A stretch of 64,000 nt of DNA from Ferrimonas aestuarii (GTDB taxonomy: Bacteria; Pseudomonadota; Gammaproteobacteria; Enterobacterales; Shewanellaceae): assembly GCF_005116665.1 (NCBI RefSeq), contig NZ_SWCJ01000002.1, positions 62,001 to 126,000 of the forward strand. Direction: 5' to 3'. The notes under the pieces are model-generated. The model did not search any database. It had not been told where the DNA came from and saw nothing but the letters and a program-made list of their open reading frames with translations. Below, piece after piece: positions 46,040-56,112 of this stretch (positions are counted from its first letter, which is position 1; every line of letters starts with the position of its first letter). The position numbers and the translations under genes were made by a program.

Positions 46040-47713
46040 ATGATCTCCGGCGGAGTTTTTGGTCGTGCTCTCTCACGTTGTCGGCACGCGGTGTGGATTG
46101 GTTGTGGTTTTAGCTTGTTCATTAGCGTGTCGCTGCTTGCTATCCCGCTCTATTCGCTACAGCTGTTCGAGCGCGTTGCTACCAGTGGCAGCGTAGCGAC
46201 CTTGGTGGCGCTACTCAGTATTACGGCGTTTTTTGTACTGGTTCAGTCTGGATTGGATTTCGTTCGTAGCCAGGTGCTGCGGCACAGTGCGCTTCAATTA
46301 GATTATCAGTTGTCGCCAGCACTGCTGCTCGATGCCATCGATCATGCAGGGCAATCTCAGGCAAAATCTCAGGGACTAACCCATCTAAATCGCGTTTGTG
46401 GTTTTCTGTCAGGCAACATTGTCACATCAATGTTGGAGCTGCCTTGGACGCCACTGTTTCTCATTGTACTTGCCATGCTTCATCCCGCTTTGCTGCTGGT
46501 GGTCGCCGCCGGAATTGGGTTGATGGCGCTTTCCTCAAAGTTAGCCAGTGCCGCTCAAAGTAATGAAGGTAATGGCGATATCGCCAAAGGTTTGTCGGCT
46601 TATCTTAAGAAAAGCCACATTATCCTTTCCATGGGCATGGGGCCGGCTTTGAGCATGCGTTGGCGCGACCAAAATGCTGAGCGTCTGCGGGAGTTCAGTA
46701 AAAACACCGCAAAACAGCAGGGCGTTGCCGTACTGTTTCGCTTTATTAAACAGCTTACCCAAATGTTGGTGCTGGCGGCGGGGATCTACTTGGTGCTGCT
46801 TAACCAACTGTCCATGGGCGGGGTGATCGCCGCCTCGATGATCGCAAGTCGAGCGTTAATGCCGTTTGAACCTCTTTTTCAACGACTGCATACCTTGGGG
46901 CAGATTCGCAGCTCTTGGCTGCAGCTGATTCGATTGGGGCAACAGATTGACAGTCAGGATTCGAGACTGCCCTTGCCTCGGCCTCGAGGCGACTTGTTGA
47001 TGAACAACGTCTCTTACATTCCTCCAGGTTCCAAGTTACCTCAACTCAAGCAGGTTGGATTTCGTCTGCATGCGGGACAAACACTGGCGATCATGGGGCC
47101 ATCGGCTTCCGGGAAATCGACCTTGGTGTCTCTGCTACTTGGCGTAATTCGTCCCACCGCTGGGGAGATCCGCATTGATGGCGCGTCGCTGAATCAATGG
47201 ACGCCAGAGACCTTGGGGCAGCATCTTGGGTATCTACCGCAAGACGTGGAGTTAATTGAAGGGACGGTGTCTGAAAATATTGGCCGGTTTGGTGAGGCCA
47301 ATGAGCAACTGGTGCTAGAGGCCAGTCAAGCGGCTGGCGTACATGAGCTGATTACCGGCTTGCCCCAAGGTTATGAAACTCAAGTAGGAGAGGGGGGCTA
47401 CCCGCTGTCCAGTGGCCAAAAGCAGCGAATTGCCCTGGCCAGAGCGATGTACGGCAGCCCCAGCATTTTGATTCTAGATGAGCCTATCTCAAACATCGAT
47501 ATGGAGGGGGAACAGGCTCTGTCTCGGGTTCTTGAGCGCTGCAAACGCCTGTGTACAACCGTTGTTATGGTGACCCACGCCCCTTCGCTCATTAATCAGT
47601 CTGATTGGATCATCTGTTTGCAGCAGGGAACGGTGGTGAAGGCGGGCAGCAGAGAGGAGGTGCTGGGCCAGATGCAGGTGGCTCGCGTCAAGAGCAAGGA
47701 GGAGGCGTTATGA
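46040..47713 (+). CDS. Type I secretion ABC transporter (PrtD/RsaD type)
   Basis: A 557-residue ABC exporter with fused membrane and ATPase domains. About six hydrophobic segments (residues 15-300) precede the ATPase: Walker A MGPSASGKSTL, signature LSSGQKQRIALARA (LSSGQ rather than LSGGQ) and Walker B ILILDEPISNID. There is no N-terminal C39 peptidase or C39-like domain, which places it with PrtD, HasD and the S-layer exporter RsaD. ATG 46040 has AAGGAG 5 nt upstream. It overlaps the fusion-protein gene (ATGA). The RTX protein two genes on is the likely cargo. Confidence 0.9.
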   Translation: MISGGVFGRALSRCRHAVWIGCGFSLFISVSLLAIPLYSLQLFERVATSGSVATLVALLSITAFFVLVQSGLDFVRSQVLRHSALQLDYQLSPALLLDAIDHAGQSQAKSQGLTHLNRVCGFLSGNIVTSMLELPWTPLFLIVLAMLHPALLLVVAAGIGLMALSSKLASAAQSNEGNGDIAKGLSAYLKKSHIILSMGMGPALSMRWRDQNAERLREFSKNTAKQQGVAVLFRFIKQLTQMLVLAAGIYLVLLNQLSMGGVIAASMIASRALMPFEPLFQRLHTLGQIRSSWLQLIRLGQQIDSQDSRLPLPRPRGDLLMNNVSYIPPGSKLPQLKQVGFRLHAGQTLAIMGPSASGKSTLVSLLLGVIRPTAGEIRIDGASLNQWTPETLGQHLGYLPQDVELIEGTVSENIGRFGEANEQLVLEASQAAGVHELITGLPQGYETQVGEGGYPLSSGQKQRIALARAMYGSPSILILDEPISNIDMEGEQALSRVLERCKRLCTTVVMVTHAPSLINQSDWIICLQQGTVVKAGSREEVLGQMQVARVKSKEEAL

Positions 47714-48984
47714 ATCCAGAGTTAGACGGTTCCTATCTAAAGCAGTGGACCAAATTGGGTTGGGCTATTGTCATTGTGGCCTTTGGCGGCTTTTTAGTGT
47801 GGGCCAGTTCCATCTCTTTGAGTTCGGCCAGTGTCAGCGGAGGTCAGTTGACGTTGGCGAAGCCAGATCAGCATGTCGCTCATCTGCAGGGCGGGTGGCT
47901 GAAGCAGGTCCACGTCAGCGAAGGCCAGCCAGTGGTTAAAGGCCAGTTATTGGCAGAGATCGAAGACTTTCAGTTATCCGGCGAGCTTGAACGCTTGAAT
48001 CATCAATATTGGCAACTGTCTGCCCAGCAACAACGAGCTCGCCACGAGCTGGACGGGGCTGGTTCATTGAGCTTTGCCAGCGGGATGCCTGTCGCCATCA
48101 AGGATGCGCAAACAGCGCTTTACCAAAGTCGCCTCCAGGCCTTCCAACTTCAGCGTAAGCAGTTGCAACACCAGCAGTTGATGGAGTCGCAAAAACTGCA
48201 GGCCGCCACGTTAAAGCAGGGGCGTTTAGAGCAACGCGTGGCGCTGGCGAAGCAGGAGTTGGCCATCGCCGAAGAGCTGGCAGAGAAGGAGTACATGGCC
48301 AAAATGCAGCTACTTACCATGCAGGGAAGGTTGGCTCAACTGCAAGGGGAGTTGGAGATAAATCAAACCGCCATTGCCCAGAGTCAAATTGCGCTGTCTG
48401 ATGCAAAAAATCAGATGTTGAGGTTAAGCCAACAGCGAAAAGTGGATGCGTTAGCGGAGCTGGCAAAGGTCGGCGAGCAGCTGGCGCAGGTAGAGGTTCA
48501 GTTGAAGATAAAACGCCAAGCCGAACTGCAGGGGCAGATGTTTGCTGAGCAGGACGGCGTGGTCTCTGCGCTGCAGTTACAAGCGGTGGCTCAACATTTG
48601 CTCGGAGCCGGAGAGGTGCTGATGCAGGTGGTTGCGAAAGACTCTGGCTGGCAGGTTGAAGGCGTTATCGCCCCAGATGACCGCGACAACGTAACTCCGG
48701 GTCAGCGGGTTCGGGTGCATCTGACAGGCTTTAATCTTCGCCGACACCCAGCACTGCTTGGTGAAGTGAGCTGGGTCGATTCCCAGCGGGTTAGCACTGA
48801 TTCTGGGGAGGGCTATCGCTTTGGTGTGCGCCTAGAACAGACGAGTTTGTCTGACGAGATGGTCGAAAAATTGGCGCCGGGAATGCTGGCGCAGATCTTT
48901 ATTGAACAACAACCCAGTACGCTTTTAGAGCAGCTGTGGCGGCCTCTTGGTGCCTCCATGCGTTATGCGTTAATTGAACATTAG
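47710..48984 (+). CDS. Type I secretion membrane-fusion protein (HlyD family)
   Basis: A 424-residue periplasmic adaptor. A single N-terminal transmembrane helix ([20 protein letters not shown]) is followed by a lipoyl-like half ([21 protein letters not shown]), a long glutamine-rich coiled coil (about 90-290) and a beta domain ([20 protein letters not shown]). It bridges the ABC exporter to an outer-membrane TolC-type channel. No such channel gene is present here, so it presumably uses one encoded elsewhere. Confidence 0.9.
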   Translation: MNPELDGSYLKQWTKLGWAIVIVAFGGFLVWASSISLSSASVSGGQLTLAKPDQHVAHLQGGWLKQVHVSEGQPVVKGQLLAEIEDFQLSGELERLNHQYWQLSAQQQRARHELDGAGSLSFASGMPVAIKDAQTALYQSRLQAFQLQRKQLQHQQLMESQKLQAATLKQGRLEQRVALAKQELAIAEELAEKEYMAKMQLLTMQGRLAQLQGELEINQTAIAQSQIALSDAKNQMLRLSQQRKVDALAELAKVGEQLAQVEVQLKIKRQAELQGQMFAEQDGVVSALQLQAVAQHLLGAGEVLMQVVAKDSGWQVEGVIAPDDRDNVTPGQRVRVHLTGFNLRRHPALLGEVSWVDSQRVSTDSGEGYRFGVRLEQTSLSDEMVEKLAPGMLAQIFIEQQPSTLLEQLWRPLGASMRYALIEH

Positions 48985-49007
48985 ACTCAGTCACAAGGAG
49001 AGTGGTT

Positions 49008-52000
49008 ATGTCTGGAACCGATGGCGATGACATCCTAATTGGCACCGATGGCACAGATAATTTGGATGGTATGCAAGGTGATGACTACATCAGTGGTCAG
49101 GGAGATGACGATTATCTGCTGGGTCATGATGGTAATGACACCATTGATGGCGATGCGGGAGATGATGTAATCATCGGTGATGCTGGTGAAGACCAGCCCG
49201 CCGCGGACCCTAATGCGGACCCAAGCGATGAAACTTGGGCTGATGGTGAACAGGTGACGACGGTTCAACAGGGCGACAGCGGCGTAGCAGAGGATCAACA
49301 AGGCAATACGGAGATCAATACCAAAATTCAGTTGGATCCGAATACCTCGTCCTACAACGTGAAGTTAGAGACTGAGTCCGAAGGCGAAGCCACTATCGAA
49401 ATGGAGATTACCGATAACGACGGTAACGTATTGGCAAATACCGGCTCTCTTGACGTTGGTGCGGATACCGATGCGACCAAAATAGAGGTGGATCCCAACC
49501 TTATCCCCGAAGATGGAGTCGTGAATCTAACGGTTAAAGTGACTGATGGTGAAGGCGTCGCCATCACTGGGCTAGATATGGCAGGTGAAGGCCAGTGGGA
49601 CGACACCATTGACGCCGGAGAGGGAGATGATGTGGTGTTTGGTCAGCAAGGGGATGACACCATCTCCGGCGGCCAAGGTAATGATTTTCTTGATGGCGGT
49701 GGTAACGACGACAGTATCCAGGGGGGGGAGGGCCAGGATACCCTCCTGGGTGGCTATGGAGACGATGTCCTCGATGGAGGCTCAGATGACGACCAGCTTC
49801 TTGGCTCGGATGGTGATGACAAGCTCTATGGTGGAGATGGCGATGATCTTCTAATGGGGGAGTTAGGCGACGACACGATCCAAGGAGAGGCCGGAGACGA
49901 CACCCTTATCGGTGATGACGGTCAGGATTCCCTTGATGGTGGTAGCGGCAACGATGCCATCTTCTCAGGAAAAGGCGACGACGTAGCCTCTGGTGGTCAA
50001 GGCGATGATCTGATGACCGGTGATGAAGGCGATGATCTGTTGTCCGGGGGCGCTGGTAAAGATGAGATCATTGGTGGTCAGGGGCAAGACACCATTGATG
50101 GCGGTGCCGACAACGATGCGCTTTATGGTCACAGTGGCGATGACTCTATTCGTGGGGGAGAAGGCGACGACCTGATTGATGGTAACGAGGGAGATGACCA
50201 GCTTAGCGCTGGGTCTGGTGATGATTTGGTGGTTGGTGCAAGTGGCGACGACTCTCTATCCGGAGACGATGGACATGACCAACTCTTTGGCGGTGAAGGT
50301 AACGATACCGTTATCGCTGGTGAAGGAGACGATTTACTAACCGGTGATGAAGGGGATGACCGACTAGAGGGCGGCGCCGGAGATGACAAGCTTTATGCCG
50401 GTGATGGAGATGATGAACTGCTAGGTGGGGAAGGTGATGACGAGTTGCACGCAAATGCTGGGGCGGATCTGATCATCGCCGGTGCGGGTGACGATCGGAT
50501 TTTTGCTGCAGAAGGAGATGACACCATCCATGCCGATGAGGGCGATGACTTTGTGGTAACCGATGGTGGTGACGATGTGGTCGATTCCGGCGCGGGTAAC
50601 GACCAAGTTTTTACTGGCGAGGGCTCGGACAGTGTCATTGCCGGAGAAGGCGACGATGAGATCCACACCAATGAGGGCGAGGATCACATTGTAGCTGGAA
50701 CGGGGAATGACTCGGTATTCAGCGGCAGCGATAACGATCTGGTCGAATTGGGTGAAGGCGACAATTTAGCGTACTCCGGAGAGGGGGATGACATCCTAAC
50801 CGCCGGCAGTGGCGACGATACGGTGTTTGCTGAGTCTGGCAATGACATTGTTGACGCCGGTGACGGCAACAATGCCATCTTTACTGGAGAGGGTGATGAT
50901 CAAATCACCACTGGCGCGGGTGACGACTACGTTGAGTCCGGAGCTGGGGACGATACCTTAATCCTTGGCGATGGCAACAACACCGCGTTCACTGGCGAGG
51001 GCAACGACACCATTACCGCAGGCAGTGGCGATGACGCCCTGTTTGCCGAAGGGGGAGACGACGTTATTGATGCTGGTGACGGCAATAACTTTGTTGATGC
51101 GGGAGCAGGCGATGATCGAGTAATAGCGGGCTCTGGCAATGACGTATTGCTGGGCGGCGCTGGCGACGACCGCCTAGAAGGGGGAGCCGGTGAAGACATT
51201 CTCGTGGGAGGGGCTGGCGACGATCACCTCTCTGCGGGCGATGAGCGCAGTGAACTCTACGGCGATGGTGGTAATGACACGCTAATTGGCGGTGCCTCTG
51301 AAGACGTTCTTGGCGGCGGCAGTGGCGATGACGTGATTACAGCTGGCGCGGGCAATGACACCATTTATGGGGGGGACGGAACAGATGTGATCGATGCCGG
51401 AGACGGCGATGATCTGGTTTATGGCGAAGCTGGAACCAATCAGATCGAATTAGGCTCCGGTGATGACATCGCCTTCGGTGGCAGCGGCGAAGACACCATC
51501 ATTGGTGGTGTAGGCAACGACCAGATGGCTGGCGGCCGAGGCGATGACCGTCTCGATGGTGGTGTTGGTAATGATGAGCTTGATGGCGGCGATGATCAAG
51601 ATCAATTGATTGGAGGCCAAGGTCAAGATCGCCTTGCTGGCGGGGCTGGAGATGACGTCCTGGATGCCGGTGAAGGAGACGATGTTTTGCTTGGAGGCAG
51701 TGGCAACGACCAATTACTTGGTGGTGTCGGTGTTGACTTCCTTGATGGCGGCAGTGGCGATGATCATCTTGATGGCGGTGATGAAGGTGGCGAGATGCAC
51801 GGTGGTGGTGGCCATGACAGCATCGTCGGCGGCGCCGGTTCCGATCTTATCAGTGGCGGCAGTGGTGATGATGTCATCACTGGGGGCGACTCGGACGACG
51901 AAATCTATGGGGGTGACGGCACCGATTCTATTGATGCGGGAAGCGGCAACGATACCGTTTATGGTGAAGCGGGTAGCAATACCATTGAACTGGGTACAGG

Positions 52001-54620
52001 TGACGATATCGCCTACGGCGGCTCCGGCGAAGACGTTGTTCGTGGCGCTGAGGGCGATGATCAAATTTATGGTGGCGATGGTAATGATCAGCTGTCCGGT
52101 GGCATCGGCAACGACCGCATCGAAGCTGGTGGCCATAACGATACGCTAGAGGGTGGGCTAGGTAACGACGTACTCGATGGTGGCAGTGGGGATGACGTTA
52201 TTGAGGGGGGCGAAGGTGACGATGTGCTCATCGGCGCTTCCGGCAATGACACCTTAGTGGGGGGCCGCGGAACGGATCAGCTCTACGGCGGCAGCGGCAA
52301 CGATACCTTAATCGATACCGATACTGCCGCCTTAATGTTTGGTGATGAAGGCAATGACACCCTAGTTTCTGGTGATTTTGATGACCAGTTGTTTGGTGGC
52401 AGTGGTAACGACACCATAAAGGCCTCCGGCGGAAATGACGAAGTGTTCGGTGGTGAGGGCAACGACAACATTGAAGGCGGCTTTGGCGATGACAAGCTGT
52501 TTGCAGATGGCGGTGACGATCTGGTTTCAGGTGGCGAAGGCAATGACGAAATCTACGCTTCTGATGGCACAAATACCCTTGCCGGTGATGGTGGTGATGA
52601 CGCCATTTATGGCGGCGTTGGCAGCGATACGCTCGATGGCGGCAGCGGCGTCGACCAGCTATTTGGCGGCGGCGGCGACGATCACCTTAAAGGGGGCAGC
52701 GATGATGATCTGCTTATTGGCGGCGACGGCGACGACCGCTTAGAGGGTGGTTCTGGTGCGGATGTGCTTATTGGTGAAGCTGGCCACGATACCCTAGAGG
52801 GAGGAGAAGGTAATGACTACCTCCAAGGGGATGCGGGTAATGACACTCTGCGAGGCGATTCTGGCGACGACCATTTAAAAGCCGGTGAGGGCAATGACCG
52901 ATTGGAAGGCGGAGATGGTGCCGATCTTCTGGAGGGTGAGGCGGGTAATGATCGCTTAATCGGAGGGCAGGGTGATGATCGCCTTGACGGCGGCAGTGGT
53001 GATGATTATCTCGAAGGTGGTGAAGGCAATGACATCATGAGCGCATCCTCTGGCAATAACCAGTTAGAGGGTGGACAAGGCGATGACCAACTAACCACAG
53101 GATCAGGCAATGACGAGCTCTCTGGCGGTGAGGGCAATGATACCCTCAGCAGTGGTTCGGGAGACGATACGCTTTTCGGTGGCGCTGGCAACGATACCTT
53201 GATTGCTGCAGCTGGTAACAACAAGCTCAGTGGTGAAGATGGTAACGATTCGCTCTCATCTGGAAGCGGTCAGGATCAACTGGACGGCGGTGCAGGTGAT
53301 GACTGGTTACACGCTGGCGATGGCGATAATACGCTGGATGGTGGCATTGGTAATGATGCTCTCATTGCGGGCTCTGGGAATGACCAACTCACAGGTGGAG
53401 AAGGCAACGACGTCCTTGAGGGAGGGGATGGTGATAATCAGCTTTACGGCGGAGTCGGCAACGATTCCCTAAGCTCTGGAAGCGGCGTCGATTACCTAGA
53501 GGGCGGAGACGGGGACGATCGATTGGATGCCGGTGCTGGTAACGATCAGCTCTACGGCCAACAGGGGGATGATACCCTCATTGGCGGCGCAGGAGACGAT
53601 CAATTGGTTGGCGATGTGGGGGATGACAAACTCTACGGCGGCAATGATCAAGATCTGCTAATTGGCGGTGATGGAGACGACTTGCTAAAAGGCGACTCTG
53701 GTGACGATCAATTGTTCGGTAATGAAGGGGATGATAGCCTTGAAGGCGGCAGCGGTAACGATCAGCTCTATGGAGAGCTCGGCGACGATACTCTCAAAGG
53801 CGGCGGTGGTAACGATGAGCTTCAAGGTGGGCTAGGAGACGATACCCTGTATGGTCAAAGCGGCAACGACGCTCTGTATGGAGCGCAGGGGGACGACATC
53901 CTTAAAGGTGGCTCTGGCGACGATCTCTTATCCGGTGGCCAGGGTGATGATCTGCTGGATGGGGGCAACAACAACGATACCCTGTTTGCGGGCGAGGGTG
54001 ATGACCGGTTAAGCGGCGGCAGTGGTAATGACAGCCTGTATGGCGAGTCTGGTGACGATACCCTTAGCGGTGGAAGCGGCGCTGACCGATTCTTTGCAGG
54101 TTTAGGTGATGACCGAATTGATTTCGATGCCGCCGATCTCGCTGCCAGCTCAGGAGAGACGGTGATCTCTGGCGGTGAAGGTTTTGACATCCTTACCCCC
54201 TCTGATCAGCACAGCGTAATCGACATGACCGGTGGCCAGATCACCGGCGTAGAGGCGCTGATAATCGACGAGGGGGTTCCCAGCACCGACGTAAAGATCG
54301 CCCTATCAAAAGTGTTGTCTGAATCCGATGCAGATGCCGCTTCCGGCGCCTTGGACGATTGCTTCCTCTGCATAGGGGCGGAGCAGTTGAACATAGCCGG
54401 AGAGGAGTGGAGTTTGGATAACCAGCTTGATGCCTCACAGATGGACTCTGAGGCCGCGGCCAAGTATGAAGCGGAAGGGGTGGATACCTCATCACTAACC
54501 GGGTATCAGTTCACCAATGCCAATAATGAAGTAGTGACCATCTGGACCGATGCCACTCTGGATGACCTGAGCCTTAACAATGACAATCTAGGCGATGATG
54601 ACGATGGCTTGATTGCCTAA
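49008..54620 (+). CDS. Giant RTX calcium-binding protein, type I secreted
   Basis: A 1870-residue, extremely acidic protein. ATG 49008 lies 7 nt after AAGGAG. RTX nonapeptides of the GGxGxDxLx type begin at residue 2, break for a beta-rich, repeat-free segment (about 60-195) and then run almost without interruption to about 1695. The last 175 residues are non-RTX and contain DDCFLCIG, a cysteine pair rare in RTX proteins, and an acidic end (DDDDGLIA) suitable as secretion signal. No protease, lipase or adhesion domain is recognisable. It would fold on calcium outside the cell, perhaps as a surface layer or matrix protein. It follows its exporter by 23 bp and ends at a terminator. Confidence 0.92.
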   Translation: MSGTDGDDILIGTDGTDNLDGMQGDDYISGQGDDDYLLGHDGNDTIDGDAGDDVIIGDAGEDQPAADPNADPSDETWADGEQVTTVQQGDSGVAEDQQGNTEINTKIQLDPNTSSYNVKLETESEGEATIEMEITDNDGNVLANTGSLDVGADTDATKIEVDPNLIPEDGVVNLTVKVTDGEGVAITGLDMAGEGQWDDTIDAGEGDDVVFGQQGDDTISGGQGNDFLDGGGNDDSIQGGEGQDTLLGGYGDDVLDGGSDDDQLLGSDGDDKLYGGDGDDLLMGELGDDTIQGEAGDDTLIGDDGQDSLDGGSGNDAIFSGKGDDVASGGQGDDLMTGDEGDDLLSGGAGKDEIIGGQGQDTIDGGADNDALYGHSGDDSIRGGEGDDLIDGNEGDDQLSAGSGDDLVVGASGDDSLSGDDGHDQLFGGEGNDTVIAGEGDDLLTGDEGDDRLEGGAGDDKLYAGDGDDELLGGEGDDELHANAGADLIIAGAGDDRIFAAEGDDTIHADEGDDFVVTDGGDDVVDSGAGNDQVFTGEGSDSVIAGEGDDEIHTNEGEDHIVAGTGNDSVFSGSDNDLVELGEGDNLAYSGEGDDILTAGSGDDTVFAESGNDIVDAGDGNNAIFTGEGDDQITTGAGDDYVESGAGDDTLILGDGNNTAFTGEGNDTITAGSGDDALFAEGGDDVIDAGDGNNFVDAGAGDDRVIAGSGNDVLLGGAGDDRLEGGAGEDILVGGAGDDHLSAGDERSELYGDGGNDTLIGGASEDVLGGGSGDDVITAGAGNDTIYGGDGTDVIDAGDGDDLVYGEAGTNQIELGSGDDIAFGGSGEDTIIGGVGNDQMAGGRGDDRLDGGVGNDELDGGDDQDQLIGGQGQDRLAGGAGDDVLDAGEGDDVLLGGSGNDQLLGGVGVDFLDGGSGDDHLDGGDEGGEMHGGGGHDSIVGGAGSDLISGGSGDDVITGGDSDDEIYGGDGTDSIDAGSGNDTVYGEAGSNTIELGTGDDIAYGGSGEDVVRGAEGDDQIYGGDGNDQLSGGIGNDRIEAGGHNDTLEGGLGNDVLDGGSGDDVIEGGEGDDVLIGASGNDTLVGGRGTDQLYGGSGNDTLIDTDTAALMFGDEGNDTLVSGDFDDQLFGGSGNDTIKASGGNDEVFGGEGNDNIEGGFGDDKLFADGGDDLVSGGEGNDEIYASDGTNTLAGDGGDDAIYGGVGSDTLDGGSGVDQLFGGGGDDHLKGGSDDDLLIGGDGDDRLEGGSGADVLIGEAGHDTLEGGEGNDYLQGDAGNDTLRGDSGDDHLKAGEGNDRLEGGDGADLLEGEAGNDRLIGGQGDDRLDGGSGDDYLEGGEGNDIMSASSGNNQLEGGQGDDQLTTGSGNDELSGGEGNDTLSSGSGDDTLFGGAGNDTLIAAAGNNKLSGEDGNDSLSSGSGQDQLDGGAGDDWLHAGDGDNTLDGGIGNDALIAGSGNDQLTGGEGNDVLEGGDGDNQLYGGVGNDSLSSGSGVDYLEGGDGDDRLDAGAGNDQLYGQQGDDTLIGGAGDDQLVGDVGDDKLYGGNDQDLLIGGDGDDLLKGDSGDDQLFGNEGDDSLEGGSGNDQLYGELGDDTLKGGGGNDELQGGLGDDTLYGQSGNDALYGAQGDDILKGGSGDDLLSGGQGDDLLDGGNNNDTLFAGEGDDRLSGGSGNDSLYGESGDDTLSGGSGADRFFAGLGDDRIDFDAADLAASSGETVISGGEGFDILTPSDQHSVIDMTGGQITGVEALIIDEGVPSTDVKIALSKVLSESDADAASGALDDCFLCIGAEQLNIAGEEWSLDNQLDASQMDSEAAAKYEAEGVDTSSLTGYQFTNANNEVVTIWTDATLDDLSLNNDNLGDDDDGLIA
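51220..52045 (+). repeat. 540-bp internal duplication within the RTX gene
   Basis: Segments near 51220-51505 and 51760-52045 correspond at a constant offset of exactly 540 bp (180 residues, 20 nonapeptides). Both contain unusual, non-consensus blocks: GDE with an irregular decapeptide, [21 protein letters not shown](T/S)N and (D)DIA(F/Y)GGSGED. The shared irregularities point to duplication rather than chance RTX similarity. Confidence 0.75.
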
Positions 54621-54644
54621 CGGTTTAGAGTTCAGTTATACACA

Positions 54645-54668
54645 GGGAGGCGATGGCCTCCCTTTTTT
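54645..54668 (+). terminator. RTX operon terminator
   Basis: A 7-bp stem, GGGAGGC/GCCTCCC with GATG loop, followed by TTTTTT, 24 bases after the stop. Confidence 0.88.
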
Positions 54669-54712
54669 AATATCGAAAATCGCGCTTGCCAATTCTAATC
54701 GCAGTCTTTATT

Positions 54713-54722
54713 TTGTATACAA
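54713..54722. promoter_or_regulatory. GntR/FCD operator 3 (TTGTATACAA)
   Basis: The same perfect palindrome as at 39804, 26 bp before the Xaa-Pro peptidase start codon, where a bound repressor would block transcription. Confidence 0.6.
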
Positions 54723-54748
54723 TTATATTGGTAACTAGGATAACAACA

Positions 54749-55966
54749 ATGACCATCGGTGTTGGCGGCTCAACCATTGACCAAGAGTTGGCTAAATTAA
54801 CAGACATGACCCAGGGGATCTCTGCCATCGGCATCGAAGAGTATCGCCAACGTCAACAGAAAGCTTGCGCGCTGATGGCCGCCAATGGCATTCAGGGGAT
54901 CTACCTAAACGCCGGTACAAATCTGTATTATTTTACTGGATTAAAGTGGTATGCCAGTGAGCGTTTAGTTGGCGCATTGCTGCTGGCAACTGGGGAGCTA
55001 ATGTACGTGGCGCCCCACTTTGAGCAGGACTCTCTCACTGATTTTATGTTGATGGATGCCCCATTTCACGGCTGGCACGAGCATGAGAGCCCTTACGATT
55101 TGGTGGTGTCGTTGTTGGCACGACATGGCATTGAATCGGGTAAGGTTGCCATGGATGAATCCGCCGGTTTCTTCCTATTTGACGGATTGAGAAATGCCGC
55201 ACCAGAGATTAACTGGGTTAATGGTAAGGTGATTAGCGCCGGCTGTCGCATGCGTAAAAGTCCTGCTGAAATTGCATTGATGCAGCGAGCCAAAGAGATG
55301 ACCCTCGAGGTTCACAAGGCAACAGCACGTATCCTAAAGCCCGGCATCTCAACCACTGAGGTCACGGCGTTTATCAACGAAGCTCACAAACGGGTTGGCG
55401 CGCCGCAGGGCTCATCGTTCTGCATTGTGCTATTTGGCCTGGCCACCAGTTTCCCCCATGGGGTTAAAGACCCGCAAATTCTAAAAGAGAATGATTGGGT
55501 GCTGATCGATACCGGCTGTCTGCTCAATGGTTACAACTCAGACATCACTAGAACCTACTGTTATGGCACGCCAACGGCGCGTCAGCGCCAGATGTGGCAG
55601 GTGGAAAAAGCCGCTCAATTGGCCGCTTTTAATGCTGCGCAGTTAGGCAAGCTTTGCGAAGTTGCTGACTACGCGGCACGAGAAGTGTTAGAGGCCAATG
55701 GCTTAGGGCCAGACTATCAGCTGCCGGGTTTACCCCACCGCACCGGTCACGGTTGTGGTTTGGACATTCATGAATGGCCATATCTGGTTCGCGGTGATAA
55801 AACCCCACTGGATGTAGGCATGGTGTTCAGTAACGAGCCCATGTTAGTGCTGCCTGGGGAGTTTGGGGTGCGTTTGGAAGACCATTTTTACATGAGCGAC
55901 ACCGGCCCGAAATGGTTTACTCAGCCGTCCCATAGTGTTGATGATCCTTTTGGCTACCAAGCCTAA
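54749..55966 (+). CDS. M24B metallopeptidase, Xaa-Pro peptidase type
   Basis: A 405-residue pita-bread-fold peptidase. Metal ligands are the two aspartates in LIDTGCLLNGYNSDITRTYC, the histidine in GHGCGLDIHEWP and glutamates in FSNEPML and VRLEDHFYM. The N-terminal creatinase-like domain covers about 20-165. ATG 54749 follows AGGA at 8 nt; the frame to 54686 would run over the operator. Xaa-Pro dipeptidases and aminopeptidases release (hydroxy)proline-containing peptides, so control by the hydroxyproline regulator through the site at 54713 makes metabolic sense. Confidence 0.87.
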   Translation: MTIGVGGSTIDQELAKLTDMTQGISAIGIEEYRQRQQKACALMAANGIQGIYLNAGTNLYYFTGLKWYASERLVGALLLATGELMYVAPHFEQDSLTDFMLMDAPFHGWHEHESPYDLVVSLLARHGIESGKVAMDESAGFFLFDGLRNAAPEINWVNGKVISAGCRMRKSPAEIALMQRAKEMTLEVHKATARILKPGISTTEVTAFINEAHKRVGAPQGSSFCIVLFGLATSFPHGVKDPQILKENDWVLIDTGCLLNGYNSDITRTYCYGTPTARQRQMWQVEKAAQLAAFNAAQLGKLCEVADYAAREVLEANGLGPDYQLPGLPHRTGHGCGLDIHEWPYLVRGDKTPLDVGMVFSNEPMLVLPGEFGVRLEDHFYMSDTGPKWFTQPSHSVDDPFGYQA

Positions 55967-56035
55967 CGTAAGGGCTGGTTTTAAATAGCGGTTAATATAG
56001 CGCCAACTCTGTACCAAGTTGTAACAAACTGGTTT

Positions 56036-56064
56036 TTGACCTGTGATACAGGTGTGGGTACTAT
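56036..56064 (+). promoter_or_regulatory. Sigma-70 promoter of M13 peptidase gene
   Basis: TTGACC (56036-56041) and TACTAT (56059-56064) are spaced by 17 bp, 48 bp before the start codon. Confidence 0.65.
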
Positions 56065-56112
56065 CCTTGGGTGTAAATTTCAATTAGCTTAAAAAATCAT
56101 AAGGATATGCTG

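Noticed and set aside
49600-54100. Periodic DNA that could be mistaken for a tandem satellite or CRISPR
   Set aside because: The 27-bp period is the RTX nonapeptide in one continuous reading frame, with degenerate codon use and no spacers.
49035-54495. Many open frames on both strands across the RTX gene, up to about 140 codons
   Set aside because: They arise because repeated Asp and Gly codons (GAT, GGC, GGT) rarely give stops in the other frames. They have repetitive, low-complexity translations and no ribosome sites.
46040-54620. Secreted RTX collagenase or metalloprotease to match the hydroxyproline genes
   Set aside because: No HExxH or other protease motif was found in the RTX protein. 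The M13 and M24 peptidases nearby have lipoprotein or cytoplasmic features and no RTX signal.
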